NCBI RefSeq assembly: GCF_910592395.1 | Contig: NC_088319.1 | Span: 5,516,001-5,580,000, forward strand | DNA from: Lineus longissimus | Taxonomy: Eukaryota > Nemertea > Pilidiophora > Heteronemertea > Lineidae | Direction: 5' to 3' | Length of the DNA stretch: 64,000 nucleotides | Shown: positions 12,001 through 23,524 of the stretch, in pieces | How the letters are laid out: each line of letters begins with the position of its first letter | Position numbering within the stretch: position 1 is the first letter of the stretch | The notes under the pieces: model-generated | Database searches by the model: none | The model's input: only the letters and a program-made list of their open reading frames with translations | What the model was told of the DNA's origin: nothing | Made by a program: the position numbers and the translations under genes

Positions 12001-13715
12001 AAATCTGACCCTTTAGAAAGATTTTCGAAGTACTGTATATCAGTAGGCCAAACCATATACTGCTTAGTTATAGCTAAATAACATTTGCTGAATGAGTAAT
12101 GTACATAATACCATTTATGTTACACTTTGTTTATAAAATGCCAAAAAAGCGCCATTTCATGGACATCAATGACCGAAAAAAGTATCATAGTGCTTTGATA
12201 CCATAGCTGCTGCAACTTGTCATATTTCGTGCACGAAATAAGGTGGGATCCAATGTCAGCAGGCCAGTCAAGTTATGTAAATAGCTAAACGCCTGTTTGA
12301 CTACACACGTATTGATCTGTCGAGACCATTAACGAATACATACGAGTACTCGCATTCTGCGGGATTCTAGCTTCGTGTTTTGAAATGTGTTCTGCAGCTT
12401 CCGTAGTCGATGAATCTAGCAGCTGCAATCAGTCCATCATACTGTTGTAGAGACCAACCGCCTCCGATCTTGATTTCTTTTAGAATCACAACCTCAACAA
12501 TATTGTGACTAGAAGACAATTTCTTGCTAATTAGGTTAATTGCTCTCACTTGACTTGGTCCTCACCACATGCAATATTACATACATAAGTATATGCGAAG
12601 AGGGCGGATAATACCACATGTGCTTACACACTTAACCTAAAACCCCTTCTGTATCTCTCTTTACCTTATCTTCTTAAATCCTTTTCTTCTCTCTCTAACT
12701 GCACTTCTCTGTTAGTATATCGCTTCTCTGTTTTGACATCTCTGTTATCTTTATTGGCTTCTCTCTACATCTATTAACTTCTCTCAACTTCTCTGTAACC
12801 TCTCTCGTTCACCTCTCCTAGCACTCTCCTCCCGCATGGTAAATAGCATAAGGGTAAATAGTCAGGTGGCGGGGTACACCACACATGACCCGATCTATTA
12901 TACGAAGATGTTATACTTAAAGATTCATAAAGAGTTTCAAACATACCCCCCCCCCCCCCCAGTAAATGTAAATACATTGAGTTTCCCCTCAACTTAAAAG
13001 ACTTGATTCCTCCTAATCGTAAAATAAGGTAGATATGGTTAAACAATTATATATGCAAATTTTGGAGTGTTTACATCTCCCCTTCTCTCACGAGATCACA
13101 ATCCAAGATGACTTCCCATCCAAACAAATGAAGGTTATGAGCTTACAAACTCATTATTTACGCTCTTTGAAATAGATACAACTCACAACGGATTATAAAA
13201 AAACATCTTTAAAACCAAGTGAGGATCATAGTACCCAAACGTGACAACTTGATATTCATAATAAAAATAATCTGGAAAGTACTGAAACGAAATATCCCAA
13301 AAATGTACATGCCAATGTACGCATATTTATACACTCTGTACCTACACAATGCGTAAGCTTTTCCCCATGTAGAAGTGTAATAAAGAAATACGAGACCAAG
13401 GGTATTTTCCCTTCACTGTGCTCACATTTGTCTAACGTTCACTGTCAGTCGGAGACCGAAGCTAGTGTTGGTATCTCTCATTGACATTTGCAAAAGCCTG
13501 GGCAAAGGCTTCGACGAATCTTCAACAATTTGGCCAGTTTGCTGACACTTTATCCTGTGTCGGCTGAAACCGATGTTATGGGATTCGACCCTGCAGCGAA
13601 TAACATTACCCGAGTTTGCAAAGTTTAACGTGGTTTCAGGTTCCCGTGAAAATGTTATCCAGCTTTGGAAAAATGTTTATCTAACGAACATGATAGATCG
13701 TACAGTCAAGGAGTA
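12000..13715 (+). promoter_or_regulatory. Conserved upstream block of GPCR gene 1, split by a 1-kb insertion
   Basis: The blocks upstream of all four GPCR copies share phrases such as GATTTTCGAAGTACTG, TACACTTTGTTTATAA, CATTTCATGGACATC and CAGCTGCAATCAGTCCATCA, so the duplicated unit includes the promoter. In copy 1 the block runs to about 12440, is interrupted, and resumes at about 13417 (CTGTGCTCACATTTGTCTAACG). The roughly 975-bp interruption has a C run at about 12946-12960 and no gene. It is absent at this point from the other three copies, so it is a copy-specific insertion. I found no clear inverted ends for it. Confidence 0.55.
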
Positions 13716-16460
13716 ATGGAACAATCTGCACCGACCTTTCGCAGCGACACTGCCGTAATGGCAGCATGGGAAACTGACACAATATTTGTGTTCGTAATCG
13801 ATGCTTGCACAAAATACGTCTGGATTTTCTTGATCATATTCGGCATCCCTGGCAATATCCTTGCTTTGGTGATATCTCTACAGAAGTCGAACAGGACGAA
13901 TGCCGCGTGTCTTTACATGGCCGCTATTGCTGCTGCAGACTTTCTCGTCCTTGTCAATTTTACAGTTTGCCAGTCGACCATGTTCTGGATCGTCAAGGAA
14001 AGCCTTGGTGAAGTACCACTTCAGTAAGTTGAACGGTTTCGGAAACTGAACAACTGATTGGTTTGTTTCAGAAAAGCCTACACAGTTTGATAGAAACGTC
14101 AGTGTACCTACCTATCGTAGCTATAGCTGGACTGCTCTTCCTCCCCTGAAAAACTACCGACGACGACGACGACGACGACAACGACGATGACGACGACGAC
14201 AACAACAACACTATTAGCCATAATAAAGATGGCTCAAAACAAATGAGAATTCAGGTGTCGGAAAAAACTGACATGTGATCCGATTGACTATTTCTGCAGT
14301 AATGGGGCAATTAGATTAGTTAGTTGATTGGAGGAGGAGGTGGAGGAGGAGGAGGAGGAATGCCGATGCGATACCGTTTACTCTCTCAGGGTCAGGGGCC
14401 AATTGAAAATTCCTGCTCGATCTCTAAGCGAGCGTTTTCTTCACTAACTCAACTTCTTAACGATATTGGTAACACATTACCTCTTTTACGAAAGGTAATG
14501 CATTCTCTCTTCAGACTTTGTTGGTACAGCGATCCTGACATTACCCCCTTTACGTCAAGTATTGTTTTCTCTTCCAGACTTTGTTGGTACAGCGCCTACA
14601 CATTCGGCCCAATCTCAGGTCTGTGTCTGGCCTTGATGTCCATAGATCGTGTGATTGCGGTTCGTTTTCCACTTCGAGCTGCCAGGTTGTGCACCACAGG
14701 TCGAGCCAAGAGGGCTGTGGTCATCACATACACCGCCATCATGACCGTTAACCTCCATATATTCGTTTTTTACAAAAAGGATGGTAAGAACTGCTGGTGT
14801 GTTGCGTCTTGTTTTACGTGCGACGTTTCTCCGATTGTGTTTCACCTTGCTCTTATTCTAGTTGTCTGTTCCTGTAAGGCAGTGTTCCAGGCAGTAGGCC
14901 CTAAGTTATCATGGGTTATACAAAAAACAGGTAAGTTCAGAAAAACCACTAGCTCAAAAAACAGAAATATAGCCTTTCTTTTGGCAGCTGTAGATCAGGC
15001 ACCAGTCTACCGATTCAGACGATTCTTGTTCCACTAAGCTGTATTTGCTCTCTACAACCCAAATGCATTTACTTCTTAGTGTTTCAGTTAAGCAATTCAT
15101 CCCCATGTTGCATTGTATGTACAGCTGATTTTACAACTGAGCCCAACTTTGAGGCAATGGTCCTGCTGTGTTCTTTTATCCCCATATGCGCCGCTAGTGT
15201 ACACTTACATGAATGAGTCAAAAGTGTTGCCATGGTAGAGCTGAGGCCAATCCAGTGGGTGGGTAGTAATATGGAAATTAGCAGTAATAGCTCACAGTGT
15301 TTAAAAATTGAACCTACTTTGATTAGTTTCCTTTTGTACTTCTCAACAAGAAGGTTACAAATAATACATGTGAAAACTTTGTAGTGTGTGCATGTAGTAT
15401 TCGGTGGATAAGACCGCTTTGATGCAGGTGTGTCAGTTTATAATTGAGCATAACCGTGATCTATCTGTCATGTAGTCATTTCAGGCAATGTGATGTTGGT
15501 TGGAACAATGCATTGAGACCCTAACCATTGCAATCCTCCAAAAACTGTGACCGCCAGGTAGGGGTTGAAAAGTGGTAATTTCATTCAAAAATTGAGGAAA
15601 TCCAAGCTAGTGGCTTTTTTGAACTACATGTAATCTGTTTTAACTTGCAGTATAAGCTCTAAAGGTTAATGCTGGCTGCCTGGGTGAATTCAATAGTATA
15701 CCTTGTTATTGAAGCCTTAATGTTAGTCACACCTATTACTGATAGGTCTGCCCACTATTGTATTGCTGGTGAAGAGAAGGCCATGTGGGTCCGTACGGTA
15801 CAGGCCTATAGAGAAACACTGCCACCCTAAATATAGCTGTCGACTTGTACATCAGTTATTAAAGTGGACCTGAAAGTCACTGCCACACACCAACCATTGT
15901 TGATAACATAAGGAGTGCAAATAAACTAAATCTATAATAAAAGAATGATTTGCTGATCCAATTTAGGTCCTCTATTGCTTCGTGTGTTCATTCGTGGCAA
16001 CACTTATCTAGAAACGCTGGTCGTTGCGTTTCATCTTTTCATCGGGTCGCTGCTTCCACTGAGTATCATTGTCGTCTGTAATATCTGGATAATCAGCACA
16101 CTAAAAAGCTCCGTAGTCAAGATGGCAGATCAAAATGGCAGACATAAATCTCGCGAGAAAGATACGAGATATATAACCCGGATGTTGATTGTTGTCTGTG
16201 TTGCATACGTGATTACGTCAATGCCATACAGGTTAACTTTCGTTGTAATTGATGGCATTCCTGAACTTAGTAAACTTTATGATTTGAGTTCGCCATATTG
16301 GAATCTCCGTTATACCGCCCTGGCTTGGATCATGTCCAATCTCTGGCACTTGAACTCCGCCATCAACTTCTACCTTTACTGTGTCGCGGGAGGGGCCAGG
16401 TACAGAAACGATGTTGGGAGAATATTTTGTAAAGACTTGCTGTTTAGGCAAAGACAATAA
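13716..16460 (+). CDS. Class A (rhodopsin-family) GPCR, copy 1
   Basis: A seven-transmembrane receptor of unknown ligand, resembling the peptide or orphan receptor expansions of marine invertebrates. Exons are 13716-14023, 14578-14783 and 15967-16460 (308+206+494 nt, 335 residues). Splice phases match, with GTAAGT and GTAAGA donors and CTTCCAG and AATTTAG acceptors. TM1 has the GIPGN motif (N47), TM2 has D75, TM3 begins with C105, and the DRY position is D126-R127-V128. TM6 carries the MPYR variant and TM7 the INFYLYC variant of NPxxY, followed by a basic tail. I take the ATG at 13716 because it is the first in frame and is conserved in copies 2 and 3. The ECL2 of this splice form has no cysteine to pair with C105, which is odd. 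A second in-phase donor downstream would add several. A 17-nt fossil of the exon 2 start lies in intron 1 at 14515-14531. Confidence 0.8.
14158..14212. repeat. GAC/AAC trinucleotide microsatellite in GPCR intron 1
   Basis: A CGACGACGA-type run followed by AACAACAAC. Matching positions in copy 2 (17758-17778) and copy 3 (53220-53292, with a CAG tract) are also trinucleotide-rich, so the tract is part of the duplicated unit and has changed length in each copy. A GGA run follows at about 14329-14360. Confidence 0.8.
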
Positions 16461-17311
16461 AGTGTATTATACATCTTAATGCCATCAAACTATGCAATAG
16501 TATACACTTATGATGGACCTGTCTTGTATAGCTCCTCGAGTATTGCCAGTATGTTAGACCTTTATACGAGACTTGGCACTACTTAATTGACCTATTAGTA
16601 GCCCACCTCTAAATATGGTGTTGTCAAAAGGATTTCGAAGTACTGAAAATATTGGTAAACCTAGTCCAAATCATACTGCTAAGTTTAAACCAAAGCATAT
16701 TTGCTGTATGAGAAATGTACTTAATACCATTTACGTTACACTTTGTTTATAAGATGCCAAAAGAAAAGCACCATTTCATGGACATCGTTCATATTTCGCG
16801 CACGCAACAAAGTGGGATCCAATGTCAGAAGGCGAGTCAAGTTATGTTAAGTAATCACCTTTTTCTTCAAATTCATCGATCTTTCGAGACCATGGCGATT
16901 ACATTCAAAAACTGGCCTTCTGGCAGGATACCAGCTTCGTGTTGTGAAATGTGTTCTGCAGCTTCAGTTGTCGATGATTCTAGCAGCTGCAATCAGTCCA
17001 TCACAATACTGTGCTCACATTTATCTTACGTCCATTGTCAGCCGGAGACCGAAGTCGGTGTAATCTTGAATACAAAGGCTTCGACGAGTCCTCAAGGATT
17101 AGGCCAGTCTGTAGAAACATTTTCTTGCGTCGCCTAAACCTGATCCGTGGGCTGCGCCGAGTTATCGAGTTATGGGCCTTATCAATGCAGCGAATAACAT
17201 CAACTAAGTTTGCATAATTCAACGTGGTTTGAGCTTCCTGTGTGAATGTAATAGCCAGCTTTGAAAAATGGTAAATTTAATGAATATAATACAGCTTACA
17301 GTCAAGGAGTA
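16461..17311 (+). promoter_or_regulatory. 3' flank of GPCR 1 and upstream block of GPCR 2
   Basis: Intergenic DNA with the same conserved phrases seen before the other copies (AGGATTTCGAAGTACTG, GTTACACTTTGTTTATAA, GGACATCGTTCATATTTCGC). No TATA box can be assigned with confidence. The ORF at 16715-17137 is an accident of this block, as its equivalents in the other copies are interrupted. Confidence 0.5.
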
Positions 17312-20300
17312 ATGGAACAATCTGCATCGACCTCTCTCAGCGACACTGCCATAACGGCAAGATGGGAAAATGACACAATATTTATGTTCGTAATCGAGGC
17401 CTGCACGAAATACGTCTGGATTTTCTTGATCATATTCGGCATCCCTGGCAATATCCTTGCTTTGGTGATATCTCTACAGAAGTCGAACCGGACGAGTGCC
17501 GCGTGTATTTACATGGCCGCCATTGCTGCTGCAGACTTTCTAGTCCTTGTAAATTTTGTTGTTTGCCACTCGGCCTCGTTCTGGATCGTCAAGGAGAGTC
17601 TTGGTGAAGTACCACTTCAGTAAGTTGAACAGTTTCGGAAACTGTACAACTGATTGGTTTGTTTCAGAAAGGTCTTCAGAGTTTGACAGAAACGTCAGTA
17701 TACCTACCCATCGTGGCTATAGCTGAACTGCTCTTCCTCCCCTGAAAAACTACCGACACCAACAACAACATCAACAACTAGAAAGATGGCTCTTCGTCAA
17801 TGATAAATAAGTTGTCGAAAGGAAGAATACCGGTGAGGAATGCCGACGAGATACCCTCTACTCTTACATGTTAGGCCAGGGGACAACAGAGAACTCTTAC
17901 TTGATCTCTCAGCGAGCATTTTCTTCCTGAACTCAACTCCCCTAACCTTATTGATAACATATTGTCTGTCACAAAGTAAAATCCTGAGTACTTGTTTTTG
18001 TACACGATCCTGACATTACCCCCTTCGTTGTTTTCTCTTCCAGACTTTGTTGGTACAGCGCCTACACATTCGGCCCAATCTCAGGTCTGTGTCTAGCCTT
18101 GATGTCTATAGATCGTGTGATTGCGGTTCGTTTTCCACTTCGTGCTGCCAGGTTGTGCACCACAGGTCGAGCCAAGAGGTCTGTGGTCATCACATACACC
18201 GCCATCATGACCGTTAACCTCCATATATTCGTTGTTTACAAAAAGGATGGTAAGAACTGCTGGTGTGTTGCGTCTTGTTTAACGTGTTACGTTTCTCCGA
18301 TTTTGTTTCACCTTGCTCTTATTCTAGTTGTCTGCTCCTGTAAGGCAGTGATTCATGCAGCAGGCCCTAAGTACTAATGGTTTATACCAAAAACAGATTA
18401 GTTCAGAAAAACCACTTGCTTAAAAACCAGAAATATAGCCTTTCTTTCGGCAGCTGTAGATCAGGCACAAGTCTACCGATTCATTCAAATCCTGTTACAC
18501 TGAGCATCATTTGATCACTACTACCCAATTGCATTTACTTCTTAGTGTTTCAGTTAAGCAATTCAACACCATGTTGCAATGTATGTACAGCTTATTTTAC
18601 AACTCAGCCCAACTTTGAGGCAATGGTCCTGTTGTGTTCTTTTATCCCCCTATGCGCCACTAGTGTACACGTACATGAATAAGTAATGAGTGTTGCCATA
18701 ATAGTCCAGTCAATCTGGGGTTAGACCCAAAACAAATTGCAACAGAATTAATTTCACCGGGAAGCATTTCAGGATAGTCCCCTTAACAACATACAAATTG
18801 TTTTCCAAACTATTTTTAGTGGAAAGGGGTCAAATTACATAATAGAGATAAGGCCAAGCCGGTGGTTGGGTAGTAATATGGAAATTAGCAATAATAGCTC
18901 CCAGTGTTTAAAAATTGAATCTACTTTGATTACTTTCCTTTTGTACTTCTCAACAACAAGGTTACAAGTAATACATGTGAAAACTTGGTAGTGTGTGCCT
19001 GTAGTATTCGGTGGATAAAGACCGCTTTGATGCAGGTGTGTCAGTTTATAATTGATCATGACCGTGATCTATCTGTCATGTAATCATTTCAAGCAATGTG
19101 ATATTAGTTGGAACAGTGAGAGAACATTCCTGAATGTCCCCAACAACTAGAGCGGCAGTTAGAATTATCATGTCGGATGACTGCGCAGCCCGTGGCCAAC
19201 AAAATTTGGTAATCCTTTTGCCAAACTGCAGACAAACTCGACCAAAATCTAAATTTGTCCTACAAGATTTCATTGTTTTTCTACAAGATTTAATTGTTTT
19301 TCTCTGCAATGTGGATTGCTTTGATTTTGTAAGCCTATCTTAAACAGCACTGAAAATGATATCTGCCAATTTTTACCGGAATGACATAATTAGACATTAA
19401 GCTTAAGCTTAGGTCCTGTTGACAGGACCTGTCACAAAACTTTCTTCATTATTATGACATACCCTGACCTGGGATTTTAGAATTTTAGAACTCTTCGCTT
19501 CAGTGGACAACTCTGAAACGTGTCATAGTTACACTCAAATGGCCAATGTATGCGACCTTGAAAATTAGGTTATATCAAAACACCGGAAGATATGTGATGT
19601 ATCCTTGCTAGGAGAACCTTCATAAAGATTTTATTGAAAACGAGTCACTCATCAGAGAAATATCAAACTTTTTAGGTTTCCACTTCTGGCCCCCTGGTGG
19701 CCAAGTCAAGGGTCAGATCGGACCTAAATGTATTGTCACACGACGGATACAGCGGTGTTATATAGACTCCCCTACGGTGAGCCAAAAATCAAAGCTATTT
19801 ACTCTGTTTCCTTTGTAAAAATATATCTGACTATGTTGTTATCAATTTCAGCTTTATCGAAAACGAGTCACTCATAAGAGAAATATCACACTTTTTAGGT
19901 TTCCACTTTTGGCCCCCTGGTGGCCAGGTCAAGAGTCAGATCGGACCAAAATTTATTGTCATCAATTTCAGCAACAAGCATATCTGTGATTACTTGAGTA
20001 TCTGTCAAGGATGGGCTTGAAGAGGCAGAGATACTGGTGAATTTTTTAAAGCTTTTTTTACAAGTCCGAAACCTAAAATACGAAATAGAATAAAGAATGC
20101 TACTTATCTGGGGTCAGCAACAAATATTGAATGAATAAACAGTCGTTCACGTTGACAAATCTTCCTGATTATGATAAATAAACGAATTTTTTGGTGCAAG
20201 GAATATGCAAACTTGTTGACTTTTCTCTACCCAAAATCTTCAATGCGTTAATAAGGGTCATTGCTAGGGAAGCTGGCATTGAAGAAAAAAATATCTTACA

Positions 20301-21901
20301 TATAGATACAAAATGTAGTTTATGAGTAATTGGTGATTTTATTTGGAGCTTTTTCATTTGTTTTCCAATGGGCCTAATAATGAGGTTTTGAAAGGAACCA
20401 GTTTTGGACCCACCCTGTTCTGAAGGCCAATTTACAGACATGGGCATTGGGGTACAGATTTATATGTTAAGTATATGACAAATCTGTGGCCTTTCAGGAA
20501 TTTTATTAGATAATCCTGAAGTATGGCGGTGACTTAACAGCAAGCATGGCTAAGAACAGCGATGTAAGAGTTTGGTGAAATGACATGTTATCCATATTAC
20601 ATGACTTTTCCATTTATCGATGGTTTGCAAAGCTTTATGCCACTCGAAAAGCTAATTTGGCCTACCAGCAATTTTGGTGGTGTGAGGTGGGGACAAAACC
20701 TCACAGCAAGTTGGTGGGTGGAGTAATATGTGTTGGTTTTGTGGTATACATGTATTCAAGTATACATGTGCAAATCAATCTATGCGCGCTCTATTGGAAT
20801 ATGTTGGCACTTTGTGCTCCTCATTCATGACAGGCAGTTGTTGGCCAAACACAGATGTGCTTGTCTTCTGGTGATAGAGTCTCTTAATCAATGTTTAAAT
20901 TGCCCTGTTCTGCTATAAGGGGAGAGCATAAGCGTCATTTTGTTACCCTAACCATTGCAATCCTCCAAAAACTGCGACCACCAGGTAGGGGTTGAAAAGT
21001 GGCAATTTCATTCAGAAATTGAGGAAATCCAAGCTAGTGTTTGAAAAAAATTAATCTGTTTTTGGTTATACCATTTAGCTTGTAGTTTAAGCCCTAAATG
21101 TTAATGCTGGCTGCCTGGATGAATTTATTTGTTTACCTTGTTATTGAAACCTTATTGTTAGTCACACCTAATACTGATGTTGTATTTTATTGCTGGTATA
21201 GAAGAGAAGGCCTTGTGAGTCCGTACGGGACAGGCGTATAGAGAAATACAGCACATCTTGATACTACCACCCCAAATGTAGTTGGTGACTTGTACATCAG
21301 TTAAGTGGATCTGAAAGACACTGCCACACACCAACCATTGTTGATAACACTAAGAGTGCAAATAAACTAAATCTATAATAAAACAATGATTTTCTGTTCC
21401 AATTTAGGTCCTCTATTGCTTCGTGTGTTCATTCCTAGCAACACCTATCTAGAAACGCTGGTCGTTGCGTTTCATCTTTTCATTGGGTCGCTGCTTCCAC
21501 TGAGTATCATTGTCGTCTGTAATATCTGGATAATCAGCACACTAAAAAGCTCCATGGTCGAGATGGCGGATCGAAATGGCGGACTTAAAACTCGCGAGAA
21601 AGATACGAGATATATAACCCGGATGTTGAATGTTGTCTGCGTTGCATACGTGATTACGTCAATGCCATACAGGCTAACTTTCGTTGTAATTGACGGAATT
21701 CCTGAACTTCGTGAACTTTATGATTTGAGTTTGCCATATTGGAATCTCCGTTATACCGCCCTAGCATGGATCATGGTCAATCTCTGGCACTTGAACTACA
21801 CCATAAACTTCTACCTCTACTGTGTCGCGGGAGGGGCCAGGTACAGAAATGACGTGATGAGAATATTTCGTAAATACTTGCTGTTTAGGCAAAGACAATG
21901 A
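17312..21901 (+). CDS. Class A (rhodopsin-family) GPCR, copy 2
   Basis: Same architecture as copy 1: exons 17312-17619, 18044-18249 and 21408-21901, again 308+206+494 nt and 335 residues. TM1 GIPGN, the DRVIAV motif after TM3 and the NYTINFYLYC TM7 variant are intact. There is one N-x-T glycosylation site (ENDT) before TM1. It differs from copy 1 in TM2/ECL1 (FVVCHSASFW against FTVCQSTMFW) and in the end of the third extracellular loop (RELYDLSLPYW). Intron 2 is 3.2 kb and is shared with copy 4. The gypsy LTR begins 63 nt after the stop, so the native polyadenylation region may be displaced. Confidence 0.82.
18250..21407 (+). repeat. Long intron 2 of type B, duplicated at 61280-63977
   Basis: Intron 2 of copy 2 and that of copy 4 are near-identical over long stretches, for example from the AATCTGGGGTTAGACCC phrase at 18714 and 61744 onward. 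This shows block duplication of a multi-kb unit. Copy 2 has about 400 extra bases before the exon. Inside the intron a segment of about 115 bp (GAAAACGAGTCACTCAT.. to ..CAGATCGGACC) occurs twice, at 19634 and 19858. No other gene is seen, and short open frames there are not conserved as proteins. Confidence 0.75.
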
Positions 21902-21964
21902 AGGGTGTTATACCGCTTAATGCCATCAAACTATGCAATAGTATACACTGCTGTGCCTGCCTTG

Positions 21965-22200
21965 TGTGAAACACAGCTCCTCGGTGTTTCATTAGGAATA
22001 ACACGGAATGCTCACCTTTATAATAACCACCTTTATTCGACGCAATTACCAGAGACTCTACACACACAACCTCTTCCTCATCACCTCCGGTCTCTCTACA
22101 CAGTTTTGGGGAGATTTTACGGTGACCCACCGGACCACGGACTAGCGGCGCCGCCCGGCCGAAGCTTCGCGCATTGATCGTGGTCCAGCAGATCACCACA
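21965..22200 (-). repeat. Gypsy 3' LTR (left in window)
   Basis: Starts TGTGAAACACAGC and ends GATCACCACA. On the element strand a purine-rich tract (GGTGGGGATGG, 22201-22211) sits immediately before it and fits a polypurine primer. It lies 63 nt after the stop of GPCR copy 2. Confidence 0.9.
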
Positions 22201-22723
22201 CCATCCCCACCAAAATTGTTCAACCTCACAGAGTTGAACACATATATACATGTAGTACAAAATAATGGCAGTGGGCCTAGGCCTTAACTCCAAATCATAT
22301 GGGTTCACACTAATTCAGAACTCTTAATAAAATATAGACTATGAGTACAGTTAAGTCCACATCAACATCAATAAAACACAGGTGCAGCCTCCAAGTTACC
22401 GCAGCAATGCACCACATAAGAATACAAATCAGGCATAGTGGCCTACACGACATGATATGAATGAACACTCAAAATATAATGATAAACACTTAGCAAATGC
22501 ACAATATTTAAGTTCAGAAGAGAATAACCATATGACTTGGAACAACACAGTCAAGTAATTCCAAGTCAAGTCAGAAAACACAAAATTCAGCAGAACTGTT
22601 ACACGATTTCCGCCGATGTACATGTAGTGGATGGCACAAGAGTGAGTGAGTTGAAAGCAACCATGAACACCAGGTCAGAGCGACACGGTCCCCCCACTCC
22701 CTACAGAGCGCTAGGAGAGGGTT
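22201..22723. other. Gypsy non-coding tail between SGNH-like ORF and 3' LTR
   Basis: About 520 bases with no recognisable gene. The end next to the LTR has the probable polypurine tract. Short open frames in both directions look random. Confidence 0.5.
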
Positions 22724-23365
22724 TCAGTCCCGGCTGTGGACGAACTCAATCAGCGTCAGCGCAACCTCCTTCTTCGCCTCCACACTATAGTGGAACTCGT
22801 CCCGATCGAATTCTGGTTGGGCAGTGATGGCTGGATGGGGAATTGAGATGAACCCAACCCTCTCCATCATTCGGCAGAACCTGTTGACGTTGTTCTGCTG
22901 GTGCTGCTTTGCTGCAGGTCGCCGGGATACTGGTGGTACCAAGTGATACAGGCGGGACATCGGGCAATGATTGCGAAGCCACCGCTGTACCGCACCAATG
23001 TCCTCTTCAGGCTCCCCGAAATGGTGACTGTGATTTAGCCCGTGGTTCAACACAATATCACTTATCCTTAGACGCGGCCGCACATTTTCGAGCATGATCC
23101 GCAACTCCTCGGACCTCTGGCCTGTATAGGCCATCGGAAAAAGGTGCCAGGTTCGTTTCAGTCTGAGACACATTGAATCGGAAAGTAAGAGGATTGGCCT
23201 CCTGTTCATACCATTTAGACATCGAATCTTCACGATCAGCCTTTGCGAAAATCTCCTTATGACTATGAGCTCCTGACCACCAACATGCAAAGCTCTAACG
23301 AATATCTCCAGATCCGACAGCATGGTCAGCAGGTGGTCTTCGCTGATCTCCCATTGTGGCGTCAT
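22724..23365 (-). CDS. SGNH/GDSL-hydrolase-like protein carried by the gypsy element
   Basis: An open frame of 213 residues downstream of the integrase, in the position where some LTR elements carry env. It has the layout of an SGNH hydrolase. A strand followed by LLLSDSM stands where block I (GDS, nucleophile Ser) is expected. IVLNHGLNHS stands for block III (GxND, here GLNH). DRDEFHYS near the end matches block V (DxxH, catalytic Asp-His). SGNH esterase domains are known in some LINE ORF1 proteins; their presence here is inference from motifs alone. An overlapping frame (23295-23549) suggests a frameshift near the N terminus, so the product may be longer. The function is not shown. Confidence 0.5.
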   Translation of the reverse strand: MTPQWEISEDHLLTMLSDLEIFVRALHVGGQELIVIRRFSQRLIVKIRCLNGMNRRPILLLSDSMCLRLKRTWHLFPMAYTGQRSEELRIMLENVRPRLRISDIVLNHGLNHSHHFGEPEEDIGAVQRWLRNHCPMSRLYHLVPPVSRRPAAKQHQQNNVNRFCRMMERVGFISIPHPAITAQPEFDRDEFHYSVEAKKEVALTLIEFVHSRD

Positions 23366-23524
23366 CTGGCAGTGTAAGTGTCGGGATTACCGCTGAAGTC
23401 AAGGCTATCGAAACATCAAACAAGAATTGGTTGCAGGCCGCAACTACGTCTGCGGCAAAAGAAACGTTGAACCTCTTCCGTTCTTTCAATCGTAGTCTGC
23501 TATAACAAACATCAAATAGCGCGT

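Noticed and set aside
16715-17137. 140-residue frame between GPCR 1 and 2
   Set aside because: It lies in the conserved upstream block, and the same region in other copies does not keep the frame.
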